The position numbers and the translations under genes are program-made. A stretch of DNA of 64,000 bases from Tolypocladium sp. Sup5 PDA-1 (taxonomy: Eukaryota > Ascomycota > Sordariomycetes > Hypocreales > Ophiocordycipitaceae): contig JPHH03000015.1 in the NCBI GenBank assembly GCA_000750105.3, positions 310,001 to 374,000 on the forward strand, in the 5' to 3' direction. Of the stretch, positions 22,989 to 36,105 are shown in pieces. A model generated the notes under the pieces. The model was not told the origin of the DNA. It worked only from the letters and a program-made list of their open reading frames with translations, and did not search any database. The number at the start of each line of letters is the position of its first letter. The stretch's first letter is position 1.

Positions 22989-24417
22989 CTGTGAAAGGAG
23001 GGTGGAGTAGAGATAGTTTCTCGTGGGTGGTCTGGCGTTGAGCGGCTATTCAGCCAGCGAGTCCTGATGCGTCTGGTTCGTGCCTCCAAACAAACGTATA
23101 TCTGGCAGAGCCTGAACAGTCTCCTTTCGCGACGATCCTGCGACAAGCACCCAACTCGGTAACTGGTTTTGGACCAGAGCAAAGGCGAGCTGATCTAGTT
23201 GGTTAGTGGTTTGTCATGCCCACAAGCAAGCAGCCGAGAGTAGCCCTGAGGCGTGGTCGGGCAACAAGCCTACCAGTTGACGAACCCGTGGTTTCCGATT
23301 GATCACCTGGGAGGCAGTTTGTAGTGATTCAGCGCAACTTCCCAAATCCGAGCTTAGAGAGAAGCGCCGTCTAGTGAATCAATGCTTGACGTCGAATTTG
23401 CTGTGGACTGTTCTTGGTATATCGAGGCAGGTCGGTCGCCGTCGAGATCCGGATAGCCAGTGCCAACAGTCAGCTCGAGGTATAACAGCGCCTGCCGCTC
23501 GAAACCATGCGCCAATGTATCGGAATCGGCAGTGGCGAGACCAGACAGCTTGAGTGACGAATCCAAACCGAGTCCGACGTGCGCTGCACCGGCGGGGTCG
23601 AATTTGGCAGTCGATTCGACACGGGCTTATAAACTACTGTTAGGCGTACTCAATACAGCGTTTCAGGCGAAGTCGTAGATAGAGGCGGAGAGGGACAGGC
23701 AGTGGATGGGACAGGAGAAGGTGGTCTGGAGATGTTGGGGATATGGCACGGAGGATGGAGTACCTGGCTGTTGAACGTGTTCGCCCGTGCAGCTGGACCG
23801 TAACGGAACGGTCGAGAGCAACAACGAGTGCCAATGACAGGAGTAGAAAAAGCTGTCGAGATCCGATAAGCCAGCCAGCCAACTGGTGGTTGTTAGTAGT
23901 AGTCAGGCCGATGTGTCTGGCCTGCCGGTCCCTTGCTGTCACGCCCAACCCAGAGGTGTCTCACGACTGACGAGCAGAATGGGGAGGGGCGGAAGCAACG
24001 AGAGCAAATTCAGAGGCAAAAGGAAAGGATGCAGAGAGCCGTCGAGGTGTTGGGCTCGTGTGGGAGGAACAACACAGGCCGGGGTTGCTTGGATGGGTCA
24101 CCAACCTTTGCTCAATACTCACTACGACTTACGGCAGCCAGATGAACAGGGGTATCATCTTTGCTAGACACTCCGGGGTGCTAAGACCCCGGCAGCAACA
24201 GGGCTCCGATGGTTGGGTGGTGACCAGGCTGGTGGCCCAGGCCAGGCTTGGGTGGCGGCAGCAATTTTCCTTTTGTCCCTGTCGCTGAACAGCCGCTGGA
24301 GATGTGATGTGGGCGGCTTCGAGCAACCACCCCGACGTCGACGGAAGCTTCCTGGGGCATTCGATGGGCGAAAAAGGAAAGTCTGGGCCTACCCGGGTCG
24401 GCTCACCCGAGGAGCGG

Positions 24418-24436
24418 ATACTCTACGGAGTAGTAT
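24418..24436. repeat. Imperfect palindrome around CTACGGAGTAG
   Basis: ATACTCTACGGAGTAGTAT has arms ATACT/AGTAT around a CTACGGAGTAG core that contains the dispersed TACGGAGTA sequence. It is non-coding, in the long bZIP upstream region. Confidence 0.75.
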
Positions 24437-24550
24437 CTATTGTGTTCATGCGTGTGTGCGCAGAACTCCATATGCGGTAGACCGCTTCTCAGACAGGAGC
24501 TGATGCAGCCCGATTCGAGCGGCCTTGTAGGAACTCAAACGTCGCCGTCT

Positions 24551-24590
24551 GTACAAGTACGAAGTAATACTCCGTATCCGTACGTACTTG
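24551..24590. repeat. Cluster of GTAC / TACTCCGTA motifs
   Basis: Within 40 bp there are GTACAAGTAC, GAAGTAATACTCCGTA and TCCGTACGTACTT, the densest group of the dispersed motif family in this window. It lies in non-coding DNA. Confidence 0.75.
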
Positions 24591-27500
24591 GCAAAGGTAT
24601 CAGAACGAGGCTCGCCTTGGCGAACAAGGTAGACAGCAGGGCAAGGAGGGCTGCTGGTATGCCCCGGCCGAAATCTATCCGAGACCGCAACTGCCCTCAC
24701 CCTTGTGCCTGGCACTGCCAACACGGACGACGATGATGCAGCAGGAGGTGACCTGGCTGCTCTGCTGGTGATGGCGGTCAGCAAACACCCAGTGACAACT
24801 GGATCCTCAAGGGCCGGATCCAGCAGCCCCATCCCATCATCGCAACCCAAGGTTAGGCACGCAGAGCACATCACCTACAACGAGTTAGCGGCAGACATGG
24901 TCCGATCCAGCAGAACACGTCGAGATGCACAAGCGGCAACGGGATTTCCAGACGAGCGGTCCACCACGCTAGCTCTGGATGCCCGAGTGGGTCGAAGTCC
25001 AAACAAGTCTCTGCAAGTAGCTTCACCACGATGGGCTAGGCTGGACGCCCAAATGTGATGACCACATGCTCGGGAGGCCCAGGGGGACGACCAAAAAAGC
25101 AATGGTCACAAGCCCTGCAGGCTCGCAGAGCGCCTCACAGCGACGAGAGAAGAGGGACGGGGAAGCCTCTAACCGCGTTGAAAGAGAACCGTGATCGTCG
25201 TCCCAGTGCGTACGCCGCAACCTGCCCTGTGACGGGGGTCACATCCTTGTCCCAGGGACCCGTCTGACACCCGCTCCTCGAACCGGGCGAGCTGGACCGG
25301 GTGAGCTTGCGAGCGCCTGTTGGAGGCCGCGGTGCGGTGCGTGCTCGTAGGCTCGTGGGCTCGTACTGAGATTGAGCGAGGCGGATGGCGCGTTCTGTAT
25401 GACAGCGGAGATGAGCGCGATGACGAGCAGCTCGGGCTAGGAGGGATGGCGCTGTCAGGATCGTCGACGTCGTCCAACCAAGGGCCTGCTGCGAGGCAGA
25501 GAAGCTGGTCTTGGCCTGGGGGCCAATCTTCCGAGCTGTTGCGCATGCTCCCCCATTCATATCGCATCGCTGAACGCCCGTACCTGTAAAATGAGGCAAC
25601 CGGCCGGGGGGCCGGGGGCAGCGAAAGTCGTGGCATGACATGTTCAATGCTCATTGACGACGCCCACATGGGACAGACGGAGTCACGGACCATGGACCGT
25701 GGCCTGTGGATCGCGGACGGTGAGGTGCCAGGTGGGTTCTGGAGACTGGAGACTGGAGCTCTGGAGGCACCACAGCGCAGCTCAGAGATCCATCCAACCA
25801 TCCATCAATGATCCAGCCTGTCCTGGATGATGTCTTGCTTCGAGCTCGACGTGGGGAGCCCTCCCCACTCGTGGCCCCTGTGCCTGTGCAGCGCGTGCTC
25901 CTGCCCCATCCTCAACACAATGGGCTGTTCTTGCCACTTTGCAGCAACAACGCGGTGAACGGTGTCGCCCGTCGGCCGATGCCGTCATACCAGCGACATG
26001 TCGCCATGAACAAAGGCAGGAGCGAGTGGACGACGGAGATTTCTGGCATTGCCCAGGTAGGTACTTCGTAGGAGCGCCGATGTACTTTGTACAGACATGC
26101 CTGAGGCCAGAGAGGCTTTGCCTTGCTGCCTTCAACTCCACAGTCTACATACATGTACGAGTCTTACGAGATGCCGTTGATACCGTGTCTCGCGCGGAAC
26201 GGTCGCGACGACATTCACTCAACTCCTCCGTCAATGATCCGCCGAGCACCGGCCACGCTGATCAAGACATTGTCGAGTCAAAAAGCGTCGACAGAACGGC
26301 GGCACAACACCACCCGAACGCCCACCCAGCCCGAGCGGCGCTCCATCACTCCATTACTCCATCACACGACCAACAACAACGGCTTCTGTCTTGCAAGTAG
26401 CCGGTGTGAATACGCTTGTCATTTCTCATGGCACGGTTTGTCTTGCGCTTTCTCCGCCGTTTGGCCAGTCACACCAACCGCTGCAACTAGCTCCCAGAGT
26501 CACAGCTGTACGAGTACTGCGCAGCAAACTGTGCTGTTGGAAGTGGTTCGACTTGCTACGTGTCTCGCATGGCGATGACCCGTGCCGTTGCCAAATCGAG
26601 CATCCACGATATCACCCACCTGCAGCACATGCAGTGGTTTAGCTCACCGCGTACTCGTACGCATTAGTGCCCCCAGATACGTCGTACGAACACTCCATGT
26701 TCTCCCTACCTCCGTCGGAGTTTGTCAGTATTATGGGCGCCTTCCGAAGGCCAACGCGTCTGACGGTTCACAGCATGCATGACCGGCTGTTGTACCCCTG
26801 TCCCTGACAGCTTGTGGCTGCAAGGACAGGCCCAGGATGGCACAGCTTCCTTGCCGTGGATGGCCCAATATGCGACCCAGTGCATCGTGCCGCTACGGGA
26901 TCCGGCGCTGTGGTTAGAGGTGTGGCATCTCCCAGTAGTTGCGTCAGACGAACCGCGACGAGACATGTCGATTTCTGCCAGGCAAGGGCAGATGTCGTTC
27001 AGGAAAAAGAAGCCGGCGCATCTCCGGTCGGTGTTGCAAGTTGCGGGCAACACGCTGATCGACGGTCCACTAAATAACTACCGGGGGTCAAGGGACCATT
27101 GCGCGAGGCATCCAGCGCACGTCAACACATCCTCAAGCTTGACAAATCCCGGAATAGCCAACCCACGCCCATTGGTGGGTTCCATGGCCAACCGCGAGCA
27201 CTGCGAATCTATCAGCCCGTTTCTGTTATAAGAGTCTCCGGCCCACACGGTGCCCGTCTGGGCATGGAAATCGTGTTACCATCTCTGGAACGATGATTGG
27301 GACGCCATGTGCACGTCACCGGTTGACGAAGGGGCGAGGAAATGAGATGCGAAATGACATCGGCATTTGGCAGGGGTCGTCCAACGGGACAAGGGGCGAT
27401 GCCGCCAGTCATTCGACTGGCGAGCATCACCATCCGGTCCGTCTGCCTCCAATCTCTTGCAGACGTCACATGGCCAAAACAAAGCCCAAACCTGATGCAG

Positions 27501-29532
27501 AGCACCAGTCCCTAACCAGTTGAGACAGCGATTCATTAAACCCCCGGCTAGCACACATCTTATCCAGGACATCGGGCTCGGCCACCAAGAGACGGCGCGG
27601 AGCTGGTGATTTAGCGCAGCGATGGCGGTTGTGGTTGGAAGCCTGAAAAGCCACTTCGACAGACCCTGTCTCGTGTTGACTCGTTGCAACAGATGAATCT
27701 ACGGACTCGCGGGTCCTCGCGTCTTGTCCGATCGCCAGCCTGCAGGTGCATGGTGCATAAGCAAGATGTGACGCAGCTGCAGATTGGTTTGAGATTGGAC
27801 TGTGAGATCACGAAAAACAATCCTAACATGCCAGGATGCTGCAGATGGAGCTGAAGGAAAGTTTGCTGCCCGTTGGTTCCAGGGTCTTCACTGCTTCACC
27901 GATCAACGTTCTTCCTCCCAGCTGACGGTGGAGTCACTGAGCCGCGGCCCTTCTCGCCCTTTCGGGCCATCTCTCTCATCTTCCTCGAGTCCGGTTACAG
28001 TAGTCCATACAAGATTGTACTTGCTACTTCGCACTTGAACAAGTGCCACGTCCACGAACCAACGACAAGGTCCGCACCCTTGCCGGCTGGCTTTTGCGCC
28101 TTGCGGCCCGCCTGTTAAGAGGCCCAGCGGGGGCGATGATGGAACGACGGATTTGTTCCCCGACGTGAGGGAGACTGACGAGACCGGGAGAGGGAGAGAG
28201 ATCTTGTCTCTGGGGATGTGGTGCCAAGGTCAACGAGGTGTCGAGCCGCCGAGTGCGACGTGCCGTATGGCATGCATTGCATCTGCAACTAACGTCGACA
28301 GAACCGGGGCCAGTCACCATCCTCGGGTTCATGCGGGTCCCGCCTGATGGTACCCTGATGTGTCCAGACACCATCAGCTGAAGGCCACAAGCAGCAAACT
28401 GGATGAACGGTTTGGCACACAAGCGAGTATCCTCCTTACCCAAATGGGGATGTGGACTGGACCGCAAGACCCAAAGCCGGAGTGCCAGTTGCCAGCATGC
28501 CTGCAGGTGTTTGCAACGCTGGCTGCATGCTCGAACCAAGCGGCAATACCAGTAGACCAGCGCCAACGTGGTCATCCTCAATGGCCAATGACACCAGCTT
28601 CCTTTTTGTTGTTGGTGCCCAACATCAGCCCGAACGGAGTCGCGACCACCCAGCCCTTTTGCTCGCTGGCCGGCCACGATGGCCTCTTTGACGATGGCTG
28701 GAGCTATCTTTGAGACGGCGGCATGGGGTTAAAGCGGGGAGACTGAGGTTCTGTTGGACAAGAAGCCTCAGCATCTTAGTCCTTCCAACTTCCCCAGCCG
28801 CCGGCCACAAGTAAACCAGGCGGAGCACAACGCCAGCTGCGACGCCAGCTGGCGGTATTGATGAGTTGAATGGGCTCGAAAGTATCCCAGCCGATCGAGC
28901 CAGCGACGGTGTCAGTCTGGAGTTCTTCGAGCGAGATGGACGGATACGATTGCAGGAGAGTATCGGCGCCGAACCAGGCCAATCATGGACATCGACCAGC
29001 CATGACGCAACGGCCTGTTTGATGGTAGGGCTTATTGAAGTCTGGTGGGTTGAGATGGTCCATTGCCACCTCCTGATAACAGACGAAACGCGGGCAGAAG
29101 CCTGCCTCTTTCACCTGATCTTTCTGGTACAACGTGGCGCTGCCCATGCGCTGATTTGGTTTGAGGGGTCAGTGGCATCCCTGCCGATCGTGCCGACGGG
29201 CCGCGACCGCATGTCCGATTCATTTAGCATACGAGTAAGTTGAGCATGCCTTATTACTCTCCAGCAAGCGTTGGTGCCCTGGATCTCTCGAGCCCGGCCA
29301 TAGATGTTGTTTCGTATTTAAAAACGTTGGACAGTCAATAGCGTTGGATAGGTTTAAGTGTCGTTGACAACCCCCACGTTGCGCCATCACGCCTTTCTGC
29401 CGTCGTGGTCTGCCGTCTGCCGTTCGTCATCGGCCCCACCACTGCCCCTCAACTTGTTTGGCGATCCAACGGATCTGAACCTGTCAATTCAGACAACTGA
29501 GACTTGCCGGAGTCGCACGCGGGAGGACGAAT

Positions 29533-30532
29533 ATGGCCGAGCTCGAGCAATGGACCGTGGAAAAGCCCTGGCTGGAGCTGCGCTGTGCGCTCGGCGAGGG
29601 CCCGTTCTACGAGGAGGAGACCAACTCCATCCGCTTCGTCGATATCAAGAACAAGCAGCTGCATACCGCGTCCCTCGCCGAAGGGGCTTCCTCGCTGCAG
29701 ACCATTCAGCTGGATATCTGCCCGACCGTCACCTCAGACATTGAAGGGGTGGACCCGAGGAAGCGGATCCTGCTGGGCGTGAAGTATGGCGTTGCCGTGC
29801 TAGATCGCAGGACGGGCGAGTATGAGATGCTACGGTGGTTCAGCGAGCCGCGAGACGAGCGTCTACGAAGCAACGACGGCGCGGCTGATCCGCACGGGAG
29901 GTTCTGGCTTGGAAGCATGACGGACTTTGGCTTGGGCGAGTTTCAGCCCGAAGGTAAGCCTCGGTTTCTCCCACCGTCGCGGTGGCTTGTGTCAGACCTG
30001 GGCAGGCGTTGAAAGAAGCATTTTGCTCACTCGCGATGCAACCCTAGGCTCACTCTACCGTTTCACCAACACCGATCGCGAAGAGGTTGTCACGGGCCTC
30101 ACCATCCCCAACTCGGTTGGCTGGTCCCCGGACCACGGGACCATGTACTTTACGCACTCCAAGGCCCGCCAGATCTTTGCCTGGGACTACGACGTGTCCT
30201 CGGGGGCCCTGTCCAACAAGCGCCTCTTCTACCAGCACCCCATGCACGGCGAGCCTGACGGCTTCCGCATCGACGTTGACGGCAATTTGTGGACCGCCGT
30301 ATACGGCGAGAGCCGAGTGCTCAAGATCAGCCCCCACGGTCGGGTCATTGGCCAGGTGAAGCTACCGACGAGGAACATTACGTGCGTGCAGTTTGTGGGG
30401 ACGGAGCTGGTCGTCACGTCGGCAGCGGACGAGGCGGGTGATGCGGACGCAGGGAGCCGGGAGCATGGCGGCGCCGTGTTCAAGGTGGACGTGGGGACGA
30501 CGGGCCTGGAGCTGTTTAAGTTTAGGATGTAG
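29533..30532 (+). CDS. SMP-30/gluconolactonase/regucalcin-like protein
   Basis: Two exons, 29533-29953 and 30048-30532, give 301 residues; the intron has a GTAAGC donor and CCCTAG acceptor. The length fits the six-bladed SMP-30/LRE beta-propeller family. Metal-site features are visible: GEGP with E22 near the N-terminus, SNDGAADPHGRFWLG, the asparagine of IPNSVGWSPD, and the aspartate of GEPDGFRIDVDGNLW. Family members are divalent-metal lactonases that open sugar or other lactones, and the metal ligands look intact here, so activity is plausible. No signal peptide is seen, so it is likely cytosolic. Substrate is not predictable. It stands alone between a gene-free stretch and a convergent methyltransferase gene. 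Confidence 0.88.
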
Positions 30533-31619
30533 GCTAGGATGTCCTACACAGACAGGTGTGGAAGAGGCACGGACACGGGGACTATCAGATGGTGTCTGTC
30601 ACATAGAACAAGGTGACGGTTCGCAGGGCGTTGGGGGCCAGGCCATGCATGACCACGATTGACCATTGAACCCACGATCTGGGCCGGCCGCAAGTACGAG
30701 CAAGGGCCTCTGTCTCACCCATGACACTCCTCCACAAATGGCCCCTCTCAGATGCCACGATGCCGCCATTGTTTCCCGGCCGCGCACGTTGCGGCTGCAG
30801 GGTTTCCAAGTCAGATGTCCCGCCCCAGCCTCGTGGAACCGCGAGTCCCACCGCGTCTCTCACCGTCGGTGACGGGCCCCTCCCCTTGCACGCCTTGCGA
30901 TGTCACGATGTGGCATCTAGTCCGCATGTCCATGCTCGTATCCGTACATATCATGTCCTGTGGGCTGTCCCCATCATCATGCAAATGCATGTCCGCCGGC
31001 ACCCCCCGGGCCCCCAGGCCCCGGGCCCCCGGGGCCCGCACGGACAAAACACCTAAAGCCAACCCAACCACCCGCCCCAACCACCACCCCGGCCACGATC
31101 CATCCATCTGGAGCCAACGACGGGCAACGGTTCATGCAGCCCTCACCGCCGCCTCACCGCTTCCCGCCCAACAAGAGGTGTCCAGTGCGGTCGGTGAGCG
31201 GGCCTCGAATGCACCAGCAGCATGTCGCTGTAAGCCACCACGCTGGGACACACTGAGACATGAGACACAGGGACCAGAAAAACAACGTGAGGCGGATCCC
31301 GGCGTGCTCGGCATCTCCATGCGCGGCACTAGGAACGCTCGGGACGTGCATCCGGCGCGGGGCGGCCGCAGGGTACCGGGTGCGGAGGTATACTTCTTGT
31401 ATTGCGTTGCGTGACGGATACAACGGGACGTCCTCGTCTCGTTTCGGTGTCTTTGGTGGTGATGGCGTCGTGCGCTCGAGGTTTCCTGCTGGTTGGTCAG
31501 GCTTCACCGCTCTGCCGGCACCTCCCCACATGAAGCTTACGTGCTTGCTTGCTGGTTTGCTTGCTTATCGGGAAGAGGCGAGGCGAGCTCAGCTTGCCGT
31601 GCAGGCCGGCGGCTCACCC
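30533..31619. other. Convergent intergenic, 1.1 kb
   Basis: This lies between the 3' ends of the SMP-30-like gene and the methyltransferase gene. It includes an almost pure G/C run at about 31002-31039 with runs of CCCC and GGGG able to pair imperfectly. No gene is supported. Confidence 0.6.
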
Positions 31620-32645
31620 TCACTGCGGACGCAGAGCGTACATGCGGACGGGGAAGAGCTCCCTCGGCATGGCCTTTTGGAGCTCTGTCCTGACGATCCG
31701 GAGGCCGGCCTGCTCGAAGATTTGGCGGAACTTTTCGTCTTGCCTGCATCGGAGGCGTCAGCCATGCTTCCCTGGTCCGTGGCAGATCCTCGCAACTCAC
31801 CGCGTCACGCTGCTGTCGACCTCGTCGTACACGTCCCTGCCGCTCGTCGACATGTTCTCCTTGACGACGATGAGGCTCTTGTCGTCGGCCATGCGCACCG
31901 TGCACCGCTGCAGGTACCGCACCAGCTGGTCGTCCGTGAGATGGCCCAGGCACCACTGGTTCCAGAAGAGGTCGTAGCGCACCGCATCATCATCTTCATC
32001 ACCATTGTCAGCCGCACCTTCGCCCGAAGAGGCATCCCACTCCTCGAGGCCCATGTTGTAGACCCTGCCGACGCCGTGCTTGCCCGCGAGGGCGTCTGTG
32101 AACTTGGCAATCGGCTCCACCACGTCCACCGTGTCGGCGACGGTGAGCAGCAGGCCCTCGGTAACCCTGCCGATGCTGCGGGACAGACGAGGCGCGTTAG
32201 CGATGGATGCCCATGTACATGCGTTGTTGCCCATGGGCTGAAGATAAAAGCATGGCAATGGCGGTGAGAGAAGAACAGCGGCCCTCAACCGTGAGCCAAG
32301 CTCGGTAGACGAGCACGAACCCACCGCCGACCCGGTTTCTGGCCGCGGTTCTCGTCCTCGGGCCACACGAAAGGAAAGGTATCATCCAGCAGAAAGAACG
32401 GATCACGGAGAGAGCAGAGAAAGAAAGAAAACGTACCCGGCTCCGCCCTCGAGCGCGCGCGTCAACGCCCTCAGCTCAGCCCTGCCGCGCCCGACGCCCA
32501 GCTTGGCCAGGAACGCGCGCGAGCCCTGCAGGTCGATCTTGGACACGGCCGGGATGCCGCCCAGCATGCCGTTGACGTCGGCGTCGATGCCCTGCCAGTA
32601 CGCCCGGCCCGCGTGCGCGCTGATGTACGAGTCTGGCGCTGCCAT
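31620..32645 (-). CDS. TAE1: Alpha-N-terminal protein methyltransferase (NTMT1/Tae1 family)
   Basis: Three exons, 32645-32437, 32175-31801 and 31743-31620, give 235 residues, close to the family length. The first intron is 261 bp and the second 57 bp. The N-terminus AYWQGIDADVNGMLGGIPAVSKIDLQGSRAFL matches the NTMT1 start region. It is followed by the S-adenosylmethionine loop LEGGAGIGRVTEGLLL (family usually LDCGAGIGR), then DLFWNQWCLGHLTDDQ, the family substrate-channel segment, and VVKENM. The enzyme methylates the exposed alpha-amine of proteins starting X-Pro-Lys/Arg after Met removal, such as ribosomal proteins in yeast. A Cys-to-Gly change in the SAM loop and an acidic insertion (about 15 residues, GEGAADNGDEDDD) are the main oddities. 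Confidence 0.9.
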
Positions 32646-33329
32646 TTTCCCTCCCTCCCTTTCTTCGACACGAGACGGACGCGCCGGTGATGAATTGAAG
32701 CGGCGTCCAGTCCAAGTTTTCTAGGCGTTTCGTCCAGAAGAGGGAGCGGATTGACCAAGGGCTGTAAACTGAGTCGATGGTGAAGAAGAAGGCAAGGAAG
32801 GGATGAGTGATAATAATTGAGTGATGGAGTCGCGACTTGTGGGACGGAAGCGGGACACCTCGCCAGGCACGCAAGTCGGAGCTAGTTCCAGTTTCTGACT
32901 CAATACCAAAACTACGTACTGGCGAGTGCGTCGCAAACAATTATCGAAAGTACCACTCTCTTACGATTGCTTACAGTCGCTTACTGACTGTTCTCATATA
33001 AATTGCATCCGGAAACTGGCATGAGACCTCCAGTAGGTCACGGAGGCGTCTACTCCTGAGAAGACGGTCCCGTATATCCGACGAAATATACAAAGTAGAC
33101 ACAGTCATCTAACACGCGTGACGTGCCTCGAGAACACTGCGTCAGTGCAACTTATTCTTCGCCTCTGTTTAGCACCAAGTTCTGAAAACAAGTTGTTTAT
33201 CCCTGTCCGACAATCCTATCTCACACGCCTCAGTTGTCCCAATTTCAAGACACAACAAGCCAGCTTCGTTCGATTCCAGGCTCATGATAATCCATCTCCT
33301 TGCTCTTGTTCCCATACCGCAGTTTCCTC
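32646..33329. other. Intergenic, 0.7 kb
   Basis: This holds the methyltransferase promoter and the 3' flank of the Cys-rich gene. No gene or clear element is recognised. Confidence 0.55.
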
Positions 33330-36105
33330 TCAGCCTCGTGTGCTAGTCGACCCTTCTCCCTTGAGATCCGTGTTAATCACCAGATCGTCCTTGTACCTCA
33401 TGTGAACCACAATCGTCAAGCCCTCAATCCCAACTTCGTCGGTCGCGCCGCATTGGCCCAAATCGGCGCCAACTCCCTTGTCCCTTCGAGCAGGCTGTTC
33501 ATCTCCCAGGGCTACATCGCTGCAGTCACAGAAATTCAGCTCAGACTTCCATTTCTCCACCTCCAGACTGAGATCCAGATACAGATCCCGCCATGTGCAA
33601 GAGTGCTCGTCAGGCGACAGATCATCTGCAAAGTTGTCCTTGCCGGTTGGACCTCGTGTTGTCCCATCCGATGAGCGGGAGCCCCTTGTTGGAGTGCGAG
33701 CCGCATCCTCTGCTCTCCTTGCCTCTTCCTGTAATTCCTCTTCTGCTCGCTTTCGGGCCAGAGAATGCTCTACCTGCCTGACCCTGAGCCTAGACGGTGT
33801 CGCCGAATCATCGAACCCAAGCTGCTCCGGCTGAGCATTGGCGTGCGGAGTGTTCACATGGCTGCATGCTCCCGAGACCCTGCCGTCTCCCGGCGGCGAA
33901 GACATTGGGTTCGGGTCACAGAAAGAGCAAATGTTTACTCTCCTGTCAGGCTGGGCCGAGGGCATCTCTGGGGCCTTGGTCAAGATCTGTCGCCATTGCG
34001 AGGCTGGTGTCGACGGCGCAATGATGTTGGCCGGCGAGGTTTGGCCTCTCTCATCCGCCTTGCCCAGTTCCAGTCTCCAAGTCGAGGGTGTCGGCGCCTC
34101 ATCCGTCTTTCGTAGACCATCAACATTTGTCGAAACCTTTCTCAGCAAGTCGCGGCTCCATGGAACCGATCCTGGCGTCTGTATAGGTCTCTCTGCCCCG
34201 GATTTGTCTACTCTTCTGAGGCACGGCCAGGGATCTGGCTTTGGATCCAAGCCCTGGGAAGGCGAGCAAAGCATGGTGTCTTGTCGATGACGAAGATACC
34301 CAGTCATACTCGGAAGATCTCGACCCGTCGCGCTGGCAGCGGAAGAGGCAATCTGTGGTGACTGTACTGCGCTATTTGGGCCGGAGTACTCCGATGATGG
34401 TGCAGTCGACCTGCCGGGCCTTCTATTGCTCCTTTGCAGGGTAGGCACTTCCAACATGTTCTTCAAGCTCTTCCCAGCTGACCCTTCAGAAAGTGCTTTC
34501 GAATGCGAGATAGGCGGCATCAACGATACATCGTCGGTTTTAGGCTGTGAATTCTCTCCCCTTTTTACTGGGCTCTGCTCATGGCGCGAGCTTAAGCCCC
34601 GAGAAGGCGACTGCACCACAGGGCTTCCAACGAGCTCATTCTTGATGACCGGCGTCTGTGAGCCTAGCGTCTCGTAGCCAGCACTGTCTGGAGCAGAGCC
34701 GGGAGAAAGAAGACTTTCACGGGGCCCAAAGACATCGTCTGCTTCCAGGCGGCGAGGTCGCAGAGGCAATAGGGCCGACACTGTCAAGTCTTCCCGCAGG
34801 CCATGCTTCCTTGATGGGCTGCCGACTGGGGTTCGCTCATCCTGTTCAAGGAAGTGCATGTGCGGGTGTCTTGTGGGCGTAGCATCGCTGGACTGGAGGC
34901 TTATACCAGACATGTTTGAAAGGTCTTGATCAGTTCCGCTGCTGCAATCAAGCTTTTCCAACGCACTCGCGAGGTGTCTCATGGCATGTCGTGAGGTGTG
35001 CAGTTCCTCGGCATGACGATAGAGCTGGTCAATCTTGCGCTGCAGTACCTCTCCCAGGGGTCCATCGTCCTCGCTCTGGCTTGGTTCATCATCTGTGCTT
35101 TGCCTAGCAAGACCCCGGCGCGCGCTGCAACAAATAGAGTGTCGTTCGCCTTGATGATCATGGCCACCAGCTTCGCTGCTCAAGTCGGAACTCTGCTCCT
35201 GACTTTCGGACTGTGTGGACGACCGATCTATGAATCGCCGAGCCACGCAGTCCGACAACCGCCGAGGCTTCCTCGCTCGTGCATTCTCGGGGATTGTTTG
35301 AGGAGTAGACGCTGCGGCTTTGGCACTTCGGTCTGCCTTGAAGAAAGGATTGTCCCTGACCGCGCTCCCGGATCGGGCACTCGCATATGGCAGACCAGTT
35401 GGTGTCTTCACACCGATTTCTGATAGTCCCCCTGATCGCTCGCGAGCACTTTTCTTCCTGTTGACCGACGGAGTTGGTGTATCGCTGAGGAGTTCATCTT
35501 CTGACCCCGGCAAACCTGGGTGGCTGGAGCCACATCGTGCCTCCTGGCTCAGAGATGCCCCATCTGAGCCGGGCATGTTGTCGTCAGCCGTTGAACAGCT
35601 CCCAGCGTAACTTCCCAACATTCCGCTCTCCATCCCAGGGGCGTGAGAAGGGCAAGCTCCCCCGTCTGGTACTTTGGTCGCACATTTGAAACAGAAGTCG
35701 TGTCCGCAATTCGAGCACCGTTCCTGCGAAATGAGGTTTTCGCCACAACCGTGGCATATCTGCAACGTCTTGGTCTGCGACTCTGGCCGCAGCTTCTCTG
35801 CCGATTGCCAGCCTTCTGGCATTGAAAGCCCGTGAAGGTCAAACATGGTCAAAGCATCTTGCTGCCGTCCAGTCGAGCTCAAGGGGGAGCTTTCTTTCCG
35901 AAGGGAAGTAGGAGAATGTGAGTGATGCGAGTCGACGGTAGAGCCAGCGGAAATCGCCTCAAAAGCCGTAGCGGTCTTGTCCTTCGTGGAGTCTGCGGAT
36001 CTGTAAGGCTGGCATGTTAGATGGTTCAGACCCTTCCTCGGCAGCTGGACGATCTGACCTCGAGCTCCTCAGTCGTGGCCTCGTTGCTGACGGCTGAGCT
36101 TCCAT
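33330..36105 (-). CDS. Cys-rich zinc-ribbon-like fungal protein, function unknown
   Basis: Conservative model: exons 36105-36059 and 36000-33330 (905 residues) joined by a 58-bp intron with branch and acceptor CTAACATGCCAGCCTTACAG. Residues 98-132 hold paired cysteines (C98, C101, C111, C114, C119, C122, C132), which suggest one or two zinc sites. The rest is Ser/Pro-rich and probably disordered, except for a charged coiled-coil segment near residue 740 (VEHSLARKRAEEELQEEARR) and a structured-looking C-terminus (DLYLDLSLEVEKWKSEL, then IEGLTIVVHMRYKDDLVI). I do not recognise the family beyond that. The start is uncertain: the same frame continues upstream with coding-like sequence to at least 36471 but is broken by one TAG at 36262-36264. 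Confidence 0.65.

Larger units (their letters stand above)
22989..29532. other. 6.5 kb divergent intergenic stretch
   Basis: This lies between the bZIP exon and the SMP-30-like gene, transcribed away from each other. It must contain the missing bZIP first exon and both promoters. No protein gene is supported. It contains a near-palindrome at 24418-24436 and a dense cluster of GTAC-containing short motifs at 24551-24590. I saw no tRNA-like B-box sequence. Confidence 0.55.

Noticed and set aside
23046..23189. A 47-codon open stretch after a CTAAC-type acceptor on the minus strand, ending in TAG.
   Set aside because: It looks superficially exon-like but has no start exon or family similarity, and an open stretch of this length is not unlikely by chance.
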